A DNA stretch of 64,000 bases from Frondihabitans australicus. GTDB taxonomy: Bacteria > Actinomycetota > Actinomycetes > Actinomycetales > Microbacteriaceae. The translations under genes were made by a program, and so were the position numbers. The notes beneath the pieces were generated by a model. It was not told the origin of the DNA and did not search any database. It saw only the letters and a list, made by a program, of their open reading frames with translations. Numbering within the stretch: position 1 is the first letter of the stretch; every line of letters begins with the position of its first letter. Positions 53,210 through 63,992 of the stretch are shown here, piece after piece. Location of the stretch: the NCBI RefSeq assembly GCF_003634555.1, contig NZ_RBKS01000001.1, forward strand, positions 2,914,001 through 2,978,000, in the 5' to 3' direction.

Positions 53210-53686
53210 TCAGACACGCTGGTGGTGGCCGCCCGTGCGATCGTCGTCGTCCGTCGGGGGCACGGTGCACATGAACTCGGCGACGAGCCCGGCCACGAGC
53301 AGGACGACACCGCCCACGACGGCGACGATCGTCGTGATCAGCGACGACGCCGGAACGGTCACGCCGCGGGTGAGCGTGTAGACGAGCAGGCCGGCGGTGA
53401 AGCCGCCGAGGATTCCGCCGGCGAGGCTCGACGCCTTGGCGATGAGCACCACCCGGGTGGCGTAGTACGCGTCGATCGGCCCCGGCGCGCGGCCGCGCGC
53501 GACCCTGAAGACCGGCACGGCGAGGGAGATGACGATCGCGGCGATGGCGAGCAGCACGAGGCCCAGCGTGATCGCCGGCGTGGCGACCGGGTGCATCGTC
53601 GCCACGAGCGCGCTGTCGAAGGCGAAGCCGGCGACGCCCGCGACCACGAGGAAGGCGACGACGGTCGAGATGCGGGTGCGTTTCAC
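53210..53686 (-). CDS. DUF3180 family membrane protein
   Basis: A 158-residue protein with four membrane helices (STVVAFLVVAGVAGFAF, TLGLVLLAIAAIVISLAVPV, ASSLAGGILGGFTAGLLVY, ITTIVAVVGGVVLLVAGLVA). Matches DUF3180, which lies next to folK in actinobacteria (Rv3605c position in mycobacteria); function unknown. GTG start overlaps the folK stop by four bases (GTGA). The acidic tail TDDDDRTGG is cytoplasmic. Confidence 0.88.
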   Translation of the reverse strand: MKRTRISTVVAFLVVAGVAGFAFDSALVATMHPVATPAITLGLVLLAIAAIVISLAVPVFRVARGRAPGPIDAYYATRVVLIAKASSLAGGILGGFTAGLLVYTLTRGVTVPASSLITTIVAVVGGVVLLVAGLVAEFMCTVPPTDDDDRTGGHHQRV

Positions 53687-54267
53687 TCGGCGGACTCCGG
53701 GGTGAGGGCGGGCTGGTCGAGGCGGGGAGCGCCGGCCACGGGGGCGATCGGATCCTGCAGCCCCTGGAGCAGCACGGCGACGGGGCCGTGCCCCGGCAGG
53801 ACCGCGCCGGGATCGACCTGCAGCCACGGCTCGAGGACGAACGATCGCTCGGCCGCGCGCGGGTGCGGCAGCGTGAGGCGAGGCGTGTCGACGATCGTGT
53901 CGCCGTGCACGATCAGGTCGAGGTCGAGGGTGCGGTCGCCCCAGCGCTCGACGCGGACCCGACCGTGATCGTCCTCGATGCGGTTGAGCGCGTCGAGCAG
54001 GTCGAGCGCCGAGAGGGTCGTCGAGACGAGGACGGCGCCGTTGAGGTACGACGGCTTCGACTCGTCGAGCCCGTCGAGGGTGAGGGCGATCGACTCGACC
54101 GGCACCGACGCCGCGAGCACGGTGACACCCGGCGTCGCGGCGAGCTCGGTCACGGCGGCCCTGAGCGTGGCGTCGCGGTCGCCGAGGTTGGCGCCCACGG
54201 CGACGACGGCGCGCACCGGCTCGGCCGAGACGGAGGAGGTGCCGGGCGCAGGATCCGAGACGCTCAC
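53683..54267 (-). CDS. folK: 2-amino-4-hydroxy-6-hydroxymethyldihydropteridine diphosphokinase
   Basis: A 194-residue HPPK that pyrophosphorylates 6-hydroxymethyl-7,8-dihydropterin, the step before dihydropteroate synthase. VVAVGANLGDRDATLRAAV, the RxxxRWGDRTLDLDLI catalytic region and LPHPRAAERSFVL are diagnostic. Short extra tails at both ends; the N-terminal one contains a GCAGGATCCG motif. GTG start overlaps the folB stop. Folate operon member. Confidence 0.95.
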   Translation of the reverse strand: MSVSDPAPGTSSVSAEPVRAVVAVGANLGDRDATLRAAVTELAATPGVTVLAASVPVESIALTLDGLDESKPSYLNGAVLVSTTLSALDLLDALNRIEDDHGRVRVERWGDRTLDLDLIVHGDTIVDTPRLTLPHPRAAERSFVLEPWLQVDPGAVLPGHGPVAVLLQGLQDPIAPVAGAPRLDQPALTPESAE

Positions 54268-54626
54268 GGCCGCCCGCGCTCGATCGTGATCGACACGTCG
54301 CCGAACGGCACCGCGATGGGCGCCTCGGGCTTGTGCACGGTCACCGACGTGCTTCGCGCCGCAGGATGCGAGAGCACGGTCGCGGCGATGCGCTCGGCGA
54401 GCGTCTCGATGAGGTCGACGGGCTCGTGCTCGATGTCGTGCACGATCTGCTCGGCGAGCACGCCGTAGTGCACGGTCTTGTCGAGGTCGTCGGAGGAGGC
54501 GGACTCGATGGCGTCGATCTCGACGGTCACGTCGACGACGAAGAGCTGGCCCTGCTGCTTCTCGTAGTCGAAGAATCCGTGGTGGCCGCGGGCGCGGAGC
54601 CCGGTCAGGGTGAGCCGGTCAGTCAC
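54264..54626 (-). CDS. folB: Dihydroneopterin aldolase
   Basis: A 120-residue aldolase that converts dihydroneopterin to hydroxymethyldihydropterin. Marks: LTGLRARGHHGFFDYEKQQGQ at the N-terminus, KTVHYGVLAEQIV with the active-site Tyr region, and VTVHKPEAPI with the catalytic Lys. GTG start lies inside the last codons of folP (8-base overlap). Length is normal. Confidence 0.95.
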   Translation of the reverse strand: MTDRLTLTGLRARGHHGFFDYEKQQGQLFVVDVTVEIDAIESASSDDLDKTVHYGVLAEQIVHDIEHEPVDLIETLAERIAATVLSHPAARSTSVTVHKPEAPIAVPFGDVSITIERGRP

Positions 54627-56178
54627 AGGAGCCCTTCTGCCACGCCTCCCAGACGTCGAGGGCGGCCCTGGTCGAGGCGACGTCGTGGACGCGCACGCCC
54701 CAGGCACCGGCCTGGGCCGCGAGGGCGCTGATGACGGCGGTGGCCGGGTCGCGCTCGCGCACGCCGGCGTCTTCGGGCAGCAGGCCGCCGAGGAACCGCT
54801 TGCGCGACGCCGCGACGAGCACGGGCAGGCCGAGCTCGTCGAGCTCGTGCAGATGGCCGAGCAGCTGCCAGTTGTGCTGAGCCAGCTTGGCGAAGCCGAG
54901 GCCCGGGTCGATGACGATGCGCGCGGGGTCGACGCCCTGCACGACGAGTTCGGCGACGCGCTGGAACAGCTCGGCCTTCACCTCGGCGACGGCGCTCGAG
55001 TACTGGGCGTGCTGCTGCATCGTGGCCGAGTGCCCGCGCCAGTGCATGGCGATGTAGGTGGCGTCGGTGTCGGCCACGACCTGCGCCATGTTCGGATCGG
55101 CGAGGCCTCCGGAGACGTCGTTGACGACCTCGGCTCCTGCCTCGACCGCAGCGAAGGCGGTGGCGGCGTTCATCGTGTCGACGCTGACCCGCAGGCCGAG
55201 CGCGACGAGTTCGCGGATCACCGGGATCACGCGACGCTGCTCTTCGTGCACCTCGACGCGCGGCGCCCCGGGGCGCGTGGACTCGCCGCCGACGTCGATG
55301 AGGTCGGCGCCGTCCGAGGCCATGCGGCGCGCGTGCTCGACGGCGTCGTCGAAGCGGGCGTAGCGGCCGCCGTCGCTGAACGAGTCGAGCGTGACGTTGA
55401 GGACGCCCATGATCAGCGTGCGCTTGGCGTCGGGGTGGGCGGCGTCGATCGGTGGAGGCGTGACGACCGCCTGGCGCACGACCGAGATCGCGCGGGTGGC
55501 GACGTCGATCGGCCCGTCGGCGGAGGGGACCTCGGGGAGGGGGCCGTCGAAGACTCCCCCGGCCACCAGACGCCGCTCGGGCAGGACCTGCTGCTCGGCG
55601 CCCTCGACGCTCGGGGCAGGCCTCACGGCCTCCTGCTCGCGGTGGCGCTGAGCCACTCGCCGCAGGGCCTCGCCCTGTGCGGCCACCGTGGCGCGGTCGG
55701 CGGCGAGACGGGCCTCGCGCTCCTGCTCGGCCCGCGCGGCATCGGAGACAGCCTGCGCGCTGGCGGCGGCCTCGCGCTCGGCGGCCTCGGCCGCCGGGTC
55801 GACGATCGGGCTCGCGCGGCGGCCGCGACGAGGCTCGGTCGGCAGGGACGAGGCCATCGCGGTCGGCTGCGACACCGCCGAGCTGGCCGCGCGCGGCGGC
55901 ACGAGCGGCTCGACGTACACGGCCGAGTCGGTGGAGTCGGCCGTCTCCGCGGCAGGGGGCACAGACGCCGCCAGCCCGCTCACGGCGGGCTGGATCGGTG
56001 TCGCCGCGAACGGCGAGGACGAGGGGAGGTCGTGCACGGCGCCCGCGGGGTAGCGGTCGCGGCCGCGCGGCCTCACCCACGTCTGCTCGACCTCAGGGTC
56101 GAGGTCGGGCATGACGTCGGCGGGAGGCCGCGCAGAGTCGTTTCCGGCGCTGTAAGACGCCCTCGTCTCGTCGCTCAC
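54619..56178 (-). CDS. folP: Dihydropteroate synthase with a long N-terminal extension
   Basis: The C-terminal ~270 residues are a complete dihydropteroate synthase: LIMGVLNVTLDSFSDGG (pterin site; the usual NVTPDSF/NVTDDSF is NVTLDSF here), DVGGESTRPGA, VNDVSGGLADPNM, IDPGLGFAKLAQHN and LVAASRKRFLG. They are preceded by about 250 residues found in no DHPS I know: a Pro/Ser/Ala-rich segment, then an Ala/Glu/Arg coiled-coil-like stretch (AEAAEREAAASAQAVSDAAR) to about residue 190. The GTG start is 3 bases after the ftsH stop, exactly where folE is expected in related genomes. An internal start nearer the core (for example a GTG just before TPPPIDAA) cannot be excluded. Confidence 0.88.
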   Translation of the reverse strand: MSDETRASYSAGNDSARPPADVMPDLDPEVEQTWVRPRGRDRYPAGAVHDLPSSSPFAATPIQPAVSGLAASVPPAAETADSTDSAVYVEPLVPPRAASSAVSQPTAMASSLPTEPRRGRRASPIVDPAAEAAEREAAASAQAVSDAARAEQEREARLAADRATVAAQGEALRRVAQRHREQEAVRPAPSVEGAEQQVLPERRLVAGGVFDGPLPEVPSADGPIDVATRAISVVRQAVVTPPPIDAAHPDAKRTLIMGVLNVTLDSFSDGGRYARFDDAVEHARRMASDGADLIDVGGESTRPGAPRVEVHEEQRRVIPVIRELVALGLRVSVDTMNAATAFAAVEAGAEVVNDVSGGLADPNMAQVVADTDATYIAMHWRGHSATMQQHAQYSSAVAEVKAELFQRVAELVVQGVDPARIVIDPGLGFAKLAQHNWQLLGHLHELDELGLPVLVAASRKRFLGGLLPEDAGVRERDPATAVISALAAQAGAWGVRVHDVASTRAALDVWEAWQKGSCD

Positions 56179-56181
56179 GGC

Positions 56182-58188
<2,007 letters not shown>

Positions 58189-58298
58189 AGAGATCCGGGC
58201 GGCGGGCCCGACACCTTTCTGCAAGGAAGAACGTGAGGGAAAGGTTACCTCGCGGCACCTTGCCGTCGAATGGGTGTTCGCCGTAGGAAGAATGCCGC

Positions 58299-58850
58299 CT
58301 AGCTGTACACGTGCGGCGCGAGGATCCCGATTGCGCGGAGGTTGCGGTACCGCTCGTCGTAGTCGAGGCCGTAGCCGACGACGAACTCGTTCGGGATCTC
58401 GAACCCGGCGTACTTCACCGGCACCTCGACCGTGGCCGCCTCGGGCTTGCGCAGCAGGGCGAAGATCTCGACGCTCGACGCCCCGCGACCGCGGAGGTTG
58501 CCCAGCAGCCAGGAGAGCGTGAGACCCGAGTCGATGATGTCCTCGACGATGATCACGTCGCGGCCGTGGAGGTCGGTGTCGAGGTCTTTCAGGATCCTGA
58601 CGACACCCGACGACTTCGTGCCCGAGCCGTACGACGAGACCGCCATCCAGTCCATCGTCGCGGGGATCCGCAGCTCGCGAGCGAAATCGGCCATGACCAT
58701 GACGGCGCCCTTGAGCACGCCGACGAGCAGCGGGTCGCGGCCGGCGTAGTCGATCTCGACCTGGCGGGCGACGTCGGCGATCTTCTGGTGGATCTGCTCC
58801 TCGGTGAGGAGGATCGACTTCAGGTCGCCCTCGATGTCGCTGGTGTCCAT
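58299..58850 (-). CDS. hpt: Hypoxanthine phosphoribosyltransferase
   Basis: A 183-residue purine salvage enzyme making IMP/GMP from hypoxanthine/guanine and [21 protein letters not shown] is the PRPP-binding motif, [19 protein letters not shown] the N-terminal loop, [27 protein letters not shown] the base-binding and C-terminal region. Fits the tilS-hpt-ftsH order usual in Gram-positive bacteria. Confidence 0.96.
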   Translation of the reverse strand: MDTSDIEGDLKSILLTEEQIHQKIADVARQVEIDYAGRDPLLVGVLKGAVMVMADFARELRIPATMDWMAVSSYGSGTKSSGVVRILKDLDTDLHGRDVIIVEDIIDSGLTLSWLLGNLRGRGASSVEIFALLRKPEAATVEVPVKYAGFEIPNEFVVGYGLDYDERYRNLRAIGILAPHVYS

Positions 58851-58902
58851 GGGGCGTGTCTCTCCGGTCGTTCTCGCTGCGCGATCAGCGTTTTCGCTGG
58901 GA

Positions 58903-59937
58903 TCAGGGGGTCGCGACGGCCTCGAAGTGCAGGATCCCGCCGCGTCTCACCACTGTAACGCCCGGCAGGTGAACGGCTCCCTGCCCGTGCCAGTCGGTGA
59001 CGAGGCGCGCGACCTCGAGCGTCTGCGCCCGCGACAGCGAGACGGCGAACTCGCTCTCGACCGCCAGCCGGATCAGCCGCTGCCGCAGGGCCGCCGGGTT
59101 CGCGGCGAGCCCCCGGACGTCGAGCGAGATGCCGGCCTCGGCGTGGTCGGCGAGCTCTTCGGCCTGCTCCTCGGCGAAGTGGTCGAGGGCGTCGCTGTCC
59201 TCGCGCAGCTGGTCGGCGGTCCGCACGAGAGCCTCGGCGACGCCCGGCCCGAGCTCGCGCTCGAGCATCGGCAGCACCACGTCGCGCACGCGCACCCGGG
59301 TGTACGCGGGGTCGGAGTTCTGCGGGTCGGTCCACGCGGCGAGCCCCGAGTCGGCGCAGAACGCGTGCGTCGTCTCGCGCCGCACCCCGAGCAATGGCCG
59401 GCCGAAGCCGTGCGACGCCGGCTCCATTCCCCGCAGGCTGGTCGGGCCGCTGCCCCGCGCGAGGCCGAGCAGCACCGTCTCGGCCTGGTCGTCGAGGGTG
59501 TGGGCCAGCAGGATCGCGGACGCCCCCGACTCACGGAGCGCCTGGCCGAACGCCTCGTACCTCGCGGCCCGCGCCGCCGCCTCGGGGCCGCCGGTCGCCC
59601 CGACCTCGACCCGCTTCACGAGGACGGGCGAGAGCCCGAGCCCCCGGGCCTGCTCGGCCGCCTCCTCCGCGACTCGTTCCGAGCCGGCCTGGAGCGCGTG
59701 GTCGACGACGATCGCGCCGGCCTCGACGCCGGCGCCGTGGCGGGGCGCCTCGAACGCGAGTGCGGCGGCGAGGGCCGTCGAGTCGGGGCCGCCGCTGAGG
59801 GCGACGAGGAGGCGGGGCGCCGGGCGGGCCGTCGGATCCTGCGACCCGTCGGGGAGGGGGACGTACGTCGCGAGCCAGTCGCGGACGGCTCGGCGGACGT
59901 CGGCGATCGCGGGGGTCAGGCGAGGACGCTGTGGCAC
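58903..59937 (-). CDS. tilS: tRNA(Ile)-lysidine synthase
   Basis: A 344-residue N-type ATP pyrophosphatase that converts cytidine-34 of tRNA-Ile(CAU) to lysidine. [16 protein letters not shown] is the PP-loop; [30 protein letters not shown] and [16 protein letters not shown] are TilS-specific. A C-terminal substrate-binding region is present but short, as usual in actinobacteria. GTG start six bases after TAACGT (leaderless). The linker after residue 28 ([12 protein letters not shown]) is encoded by a GATCCTGC motif. Confidence 0.93.
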   Translation of the reverse strand: MPQRPRLTPAIADVRRAVRDWLATYVPLPDGSQDPTARPAPRLLVALSGGPDSTALAAALAFEAPRHGAGVEAGAIVVDHALQAGSERVAEEAAEQARGLGLSPVLVKRVEVGATGGPEAAARAARYEAFGQALRESGASAILLAHTLDDQAETVLLGLARGSGPTSLRGMEPASHGFGRPLLGVRRETTHAFCADSGLAAWTDPQNSDPAYTRVRVRDVVLPMLERELGPGVAEALVRTADQLREDSDALDHFAEEQAEELADHAEAGISLDVRGLAANPAALRQRLIRLAVESEFAVSLSRAQTLEVARLVTDWHGQGAVHLPGVTVVRRGGILHFEAVATP

Positions 59938-59943
59938 CTTGTA

Positions 59944-59949
59944 ACGTTA
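59944..59949 (-). promoter_or_regulatory. -10 box (TAACGT) for tilS, leaderless
   Basis: Minus-strand TAACGT six bases before the GTG at 59937, within the symmetric sequence GTTAACGTTAC in the tilS-ppa divergent gap. Confidence 0.5.
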
Positions 59950-60010
59950 ACGCGGTCGCGCCGGGCTCGCCGCGCGCCGTCATCTTCACGTTCGAGAACC
60001 AGGAGTGCAC

Positions 60011-60499
60011 ATGGGTGCCTACGACGTCGTCATCGAAATCCCGAAGGGGTCGCGCAACAAGTACGAGGTCGACCACGAGACCGGCCGCGTCTACCTCGAC
60101 CGCGTGCTCTTCACCTCGTTCGTCTACCCGACCGACTACGGCTTCTTCGAGAACACTCTCGGCCTCGACGGCGACCCCGTCGACGCGCTGGTGCTGCTCG
60201 AGTACCCGACCTTCCCTGGCGTGGGCGTCAAGGTGCGCCCGGTCGGCGTCTTCAAGATGAGCGACGAGGCCGGCTCCGACGCCAAGGTGCTCGTCGTTCC
60301 GGCGAAGGACCCGCGCTGGCAGCACATCCAGGACATCTCGGACGTCGACGACCAGACCAAGGCCGAGATCGCGCACTTCTTCGAGCGCTACAAGGACCTC
60401 GAGCCCGGCAAGTGGGTCAAGGCCGACGGCTGGGGCGACGCCGCCGAGGCGGAGGAGATCGTCGCGGCGGGCTTCGCCGCGTACAAGCCGTCGCACTGA
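60011..60499 (+). CDS. ppa: Inorganic pyrophosphatase (family I)
   Basis: A 162-residue soluble pyrophosphatase. [39 protein letters not shown] (the DxDPxD metal site), PARDPRW-like [12 protein letters not shown] and [15 protein letters not shown] are diagnostic. ATG with AGGAG five bases upstream; an ATG two codons earlier overlaps the ribosome site. Divergent from tilS. A strong intrinsic terminator follows. Confidence 0.96.
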   Translation: MGAYDVVIEIPKGSRNKYEVDHETGRVYLDRVLFTSFVYPTDYGFFENTLGLDGDPVDALVLLEYPTFPGVGVKVRPVGVFKMSDEAGSDAKVLVVPAKDPRWQHIQDISDVDDQTKAEIAHFFERYKDLEPGKWVKADGWGDAAEAEEIVAAGFAAYKPSH

Positions 60500-60515
60500 C
60501 GACAGCACTGCTCGA

Positions 60516-60579
60516 ACGTCGGCCTTCGGCGTGAGCGGTGGTCCGCGGACCACCGTCTCCGCCGGAGGCCGACGTTTTT
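60516..60579 (+). terminator. Intrinsic terminator of ppa
   Basis: ACGTCGGCCTTCGGCG (60516-60531) pairs at 15 of 16 positions with 60560-60575, an inner GGTGGTCC/GGACCACC stem fills the loop, and TTTTT (60575-60579) follows directly. The most classical terminator in the window. Confidence 0.85.
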
Positions 60580-60594
60580 GCGTTCGCGGCGGTC

Positions 60595-62043
60595 TCAGCC
60601 GACGGGGCGGCCGACCACGTTGAGCAGCTGCGTGTAGCGCACGGCCACGATGCGCACCCGAGCGCTCGGGTTCGGCGCCTCGATCATCTGGCCGCCGCCG
60701 AGGTACATGGCGTCGTGGTAGTAGCCGTCGGAGGTGTTGTAGTAGAAGAGGATGTCGCCGGGCTTCCACTGCGAGATCGAGACCAGACGGCCCTCGCCGC
60801 CGAGGTACTCGTACTGCCAGCGCACCGAGTGGCCGCCGATGTAGACGCCGGCGGCGCTGTACGACGCCATCATCAGGCCGGAGCAGTCGTACGAGTTCGG
60901 CCCGGCGCCGCCGAAGACGTAGGCCTTGCCGAGCTGGGCCTTCGCGTAGGCGATCGCCGTGGTGACCTGCGCCGAGGTGCCCGAGGACGGGGGCGGCGTG
61001 GTCGTGACCGGCGGGGTCGTGGTCGTCGGCGGCTTGGTCGACGATGAACCCGAACCCGAACCCGAGCCGGAGCCCGAGCCGGAACCGGAGGACGAGCCGC
61101 CGCCGGACGAGCCGCTGCCGCCGCCGCTCGACGAACCCGAGCCGGAGCCGGAGCCGGACGAGCCACTGCTGCCGGACGAACCGCCGGAGGACCCCGAGGA
61201 GCCGGAGCCGGCCGAGGTGCCCCCTGAGGTCGAGCTCGGGGATCCTGCGCCCTTGGAGCCCGCAGGAGCCGGCGTCGTGTCTGCGACCGTGCCCGCCGCG
61301 AGCCCCGCGTAGTACTTCGACTCGACGCTGGCGGTCGTGCCCTTCAGGTAGGCCACCTGGGCGATGAGCTGCGTCTGGTTCTGCGTCTGCGCGTTCAGGG
61401 CCGAGGCGGCCGTGTCGGCGAGCTGGTTCGCAGTCGCGAGCGCCGACTTCGCCGCTTCGGTCCGCTTCGCCAGCGCCGCCTGAGCGGCCGCGGCCTGGTC
61501 GCCGAGCGAGGTCGCCTCGTTCTCGTCGGCTGTCGCCTGCTCGAGGAGGCCCTTCGTGCGGGCGGTGAGGTTGGTCATCGTGCCGAGCTGGTACAGCAGG
61601 TCGCCGGCGTGCTTCGAGTCGGTGAGCATGGTCACCGTGAGCTGCTGCCCGCCCGAGTGCGAGAGCTGCGCGACGAGCTGGCCCACCCTCTGGCGGGACT
61701 GCTTCGCCGTCGCGGCGGCCCTCGTCTGCTGCGACCGGAGCGTCTTCAGCTGGTCGGCGGCCGCCTGCTCGGCGTTGACGGCGACCTGGTAGGTCTCGCC
61801 GGCGCCGGAGGCGGCGTCGCTCGCGGTCTGCGCCTTCTGCTGGAGCGACGTGATCGCGCCGTTGAGGGTCGAGATCTCCTTCTCGGCCTTCGCCTGATCG
61901 CCCTTCGCCGCCTGGACGTCGGACCACGTGGGGTAGGGCGACGCCTGGGCCGGAGCCGCGAGGCCGACGGCGGACGCCGCGACCACACCCGTGCCGATGG
62001 CGACGACGGCGAGAACGCGCAGCCTTCTGGGCCCGCACCTCAC
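60595..62043 (-). CDS. Secreted NlpC/P60 peptidoglycan endopeptidase
   Basis: A 482-residue exported protein: signal peptide (RRLRVLAVVAIGTGVVAASAVGLAAPAQA), a long alpha-helical coiled-coil domain (about 40-235), a low-complexity Ser/Gly linker (about 255-330) plus Thr/Pro segment, and a C-terminal NlpC/P60 domain with the catalytic Cys in YDCSGLM and His in YYHDAMYLGGG. This is the RipA/PCAT-like plan of actinobacterial enzymes that cleave stem peptides during division, with the coiled coil often binding an FtsEX-type activator or blocking the site. It follows the M23 gene after 31 bases, probably in one transcript. Confidence 0.9.
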   Translation of the reverse strand: MRCGPRRLRVLAVVAIGTGVVAASAVGLAAPAQASPYPTWSDVQAAKGDQAKAEKEISTLNGAITSLQQKAQTASDAASGAGETYQVAVNAEQAAADQLKTLRSQQTRAAATAKQSRQRVGQLVAQLSHSGGQQLTVTMLTDSKHAGDLLYQLGTMTNLTARTKGLLEQATADENEATSLGDQAAAAQAALAKRTEAAKSALATANQLADTAASALNAQTQNQTQLIAQVAYLKGTTASVESKYYAGLAAGTVADTTPAPAGSKGAGSPSSTSGGTSAGSGSSGSSGGSSGSSGSSGSGSGSGSSSGGGSGSSGGGSSSGSGSGSGSGSGSGSSSTKPPTTTTPPVTTTPPPSSGTSAQVTTAIAYAKAQLGKAYVFGGAGPNSYDCSGLMMASYSAAGVYIGGHSVRWQYEYLGGEGRLVSISQWKPGDILFYYNTSDGYYHDAMYLGGGQMIEAPNPSARVRIVAVRYTQLLNVVGRPVG

Positions 62044-62074
62044 CGGTGCATCGATTCGGGTGTGCGGTTCGTCA

Positions 62075-63343
62075 CTACAGAGTCACTCCTCGGGCGGCCA
62101 TGAAGGGGACGGCGTCGGTGGCGACGCCGCCGACGCGGGTCTCGAAGTGGAGGTGGCAGCCGGTGGACCACCCGGTCGAGCCGACGCGTGCGATCTGCTG
62201 GCCGACGGTCACCTGCTGCCCGACGGCGACCATGATGCCGCCGTCGACGATGTGGCCGTAGCCGGTCGAGATGTTGTTGCCGTTGTCGATCAGCACGAAG
62301 TTGCCGTAGCCGCCGTAGGGGCCGGCGTAGATGACGGTGCCGCTCGCAGCCGCGAGGATCGGCGAGCCGCAGGAGGCGCCGAGGTCGGTGCCGGCGTGCA
62401 GCGCGCGCACGTGGGTGTACGGGTCGACGCGCCAGCCGTAGCCCGACGTGATGTAGCCGCCGGCGGGCTTGGTCCAGCCCGACGAGCTCGGGACGCCGGT
62501 GAGGCCGGACGCCTTCTCGGCAGCGGCCCTCGCCTTGGCCGCGGCGGCCGCGGCCGCCTTGGCGCGAGCCTGGACGCCCTTGTTGTACGAGGCGACGGTG
62601 AGGATGCGCTTGGCCCGGATCGCCGCGAGCTGCGCCTCGAGGCGGGACTCGTTCGCCGACTGCTCCGACACCGCGGCCTGCGCGGCCTCGTTCGCGGCCG
62701 TGGCGGCGGCGAGCGCGGTCTTCGCCTTCGCGGCGAGGTCGTTCAGCGCCGACGCCGCGACCTTCGCCTGGTCGGTGAGGCCCTGCGCCGTGTTGTGGGC
62801 CTGGACCGCGTCGGCGTAGATGCCGTTGGCCTGCTCCGTGAGCTTGCTCATCGCGCCCAGGCGGTACAGGAGGCTGCCGGCCTGGCCGGGGTGAGCGATC
62901 AGGTCGCTGGTGAGATCGCTCGAGCCCGATCTGCCCAGCTGCGCGGCGAGCTGACCGGCGCGCGTCTCGCTGGCCTTGGCGACCCGCTCGGCCTCGTCGG
63001 CCTGGGCCTGGAGCTGCTCCTTCTTGCTCTCCTGCTCGTCGTAGGCCATCTGGGCCTCCTGGAGCTCTTCGCCGCGCTGCGCGGCCACCTTCTCGGCGGC
63101 GGCGGCATTCGACTTGAGCGTGCCGAGCAGCTTCGTGATCTCGGCCACCTGCTGCTGCGCGACGTGCTGGTTCTTGACGGCCGCCTGCACGTCGGACCAC
63201 GACGGGTACTTGATCGCGGCACCGTCCGCTTCGAGGGGCGAACCGATGATCGACCCGGTGAGCACGACGCCGGCCGCGAGCATGGCGACGAGCGCGCGAC
63301 GGCGCGCGCGCGAGGCGGTGGCGGTACGGAGAGAGAGGTTCAT
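62075..63343 (-). CDS. Secreted M23 family peptidase with coiled-coil domain
   Basis: A 422-residue exported LytM-type protein. Signal peptide (RARRRALVAMLAAGVVLTGSIIG), long coiled coil (about 45-265, rich in Ala, Glu, Gln) and a C-terminal M23 domain with zinc ligands in LHAGTDLGA (HxxxD) and CHLHFE (HxH), both complete, so it can be an active endopeptidase. The first part (PSWSDVQAAVKNQ) closely resembles that of the NlpC/P60 neighbour, showing a shared origin. ATG chosen seven codons into a longer GTG frame. Similar coiled-coil M23 proteins (EnvC-like) serve in cell separation. Confidence 0.88.
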   Translation of the reverse strand: MNLSLRTATASRARRRALVAMLAAGVVLTGSIIGSPLEADGAAIKYPSWSDVQAAVKNQHVAQQQVAEITKLLGTLKSNAAAAEKVAAQRGEELQEAQMAYDEQESKKEQLQAQADEAERVAKASETRAGQLAAQLGRSGSSDLTSDLIAHPGQAGSLLYRLGAMSKLTEQANGIYADAVQAHNTAQGLTDQAKVAASALNDLAAKAKTALAAATAANEAAQAAVSEQSANESRLEAQLAAIRAKRILTVASYNKGVQARAKAAAAAAAKARAAAEKASGLTGVPSSSGWTKPAGGYITSGYGWRVDPYTHVRALHAGTDLGASCGSPILAAASGTVIYAGPYGGYGNFVLIDNGNNISTGYGHIVDGGIMVAVGQQVTVGQQIARVGSTGWSTGCHLHFETRVGGVATDAVPFMAARGVTL

Positions 63344-63709
63344 CGATTCCCGAATCGTCGTCACGGTACGGCCGGATGGCAGGTCACACCGTTAACACGA
63401 GTAACAGTAGCAACGCACCACCAGCAGCCCAAGGGTGGTTTCGCACCTCTGGGCTGCGCTGTCGACCCGAGGCTCTCCGGCGGAAAGTCTCAACTACAGC
63501 GTGAACCTAACTCTGACAGGGGATTCTTCTGCGGCGGCCCGCCCGCGGGGCGTGTTGTGGAGAACCCACGTGTGACCCCAACTGGGGAGGGGTCGCGGCA
63601 ACACCTCCCCGTCGATTTCCCGGGCGCAGGAGCCCAGAGAGAGCCGTTTTGATTTTCGCCGCGCCTATCCGTATGCTTGGGCGGGTTGCTGTGACGCCCA
63701 CAAGCTCAC
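63344..63709 (-). other. Gene-free region upstream of the cell-wall peptidase operon
   Basis: About 366 bases without a credible gene. On the minus strand the likely leader contains a stem CAGCCCA...TGGGCTG (near 63428-63467) enclosing a GGTG/CACC pair, and a GC-rich inverted stretch near 63530-63555 (GCGGCGGCCCGCCCGCGGGGC). A GCAGGAGC motif lies at 63626. Peptidase genes of this kind often have ydaO-type riboswitches, but I cannot match the conserved ydaO core here. Confidence 0.3.
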
Positions 63710-63782
63710 GGCCCCATCGTTTAGTGGCCTAGGACACCGCCCTTTCACGGCGGCAGCACGGGTTCGAATCCCGTTGGGGTCA
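63710..63782 (+). tRNA. tRNA-Glu(UUC)
   Basis: 73 bases. Acceptor GGCCCCA / TGGGGTC, anticodon stem around CCTTTCA with anticodon TTC, T arm ACGGG-TTCGAAT-CCCGT, discriminator A. CCA is not encoded (CACAG follows the stem). Confidence 0.93.
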
Positions 63783-63841
63783 CAGTGCTTGATAAACGAC
63801 ACTGAAGCAGGAATTTCAAGTAAAGACAGTTTCACAAGTTT

Positions 63842-63915
63842 GGCCCTGTAGCGCAGTTGGTTAGCGCGCCGCCCTGTCACGGCGGAGGTCGCCGGTTCAA
63901 GTCCGGTCAGGGTCG
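63842..63915 (+). tRNA. tRNA-Asp(GUC)
   Basis: Acceptor GGCCCTG / CAGGGTC, anticodon loop CTGTCAC with GTC, T arm CCGG-TTCAAGT-CCGG, discriminator G; CCA appears encoded (63916-63918). 59 bases after tRNA-Glu. Confidence 0.93.
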
Positions 63916-63919
63916 CCAT

Positions 63920-63992
63920 GGCTGGGTAGCTCAGTTGGTAGAGCGTTCGACTGAAAATCGAGAGGTCCAGGGATCGACGCCCTGTCCAGCCA
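63920..63992 (+). tRNA. tRNA-Phe(GAA), with A at position 54
   Basis: Acceptor GGCTGGG / TCCAGCC, anticodon loop CTGAAAA with GAA, discriminator A and encoded CCA (63993-63995). The T loop reads ATCGACG between the CAGGG/CCCTG stem, so the nearly invariant T54 is A. Follows tRNA-Asp by one base after its CCA. Confidence 0.9.

Noticed and set aside
61030-61260. Short regular repeats that could suggest a CRISPR-like array
   Set aside because: They encode the Ser/Gly linker of the NlpC/P60 protein in frame; there are no unique spacers.
63344-63520. ydaO (c-di-AMP) riboswitch before the M23 peptidase
   Set aside because: Context fits, but the conserved core could not be aligned by eye; left as an undefined leader.
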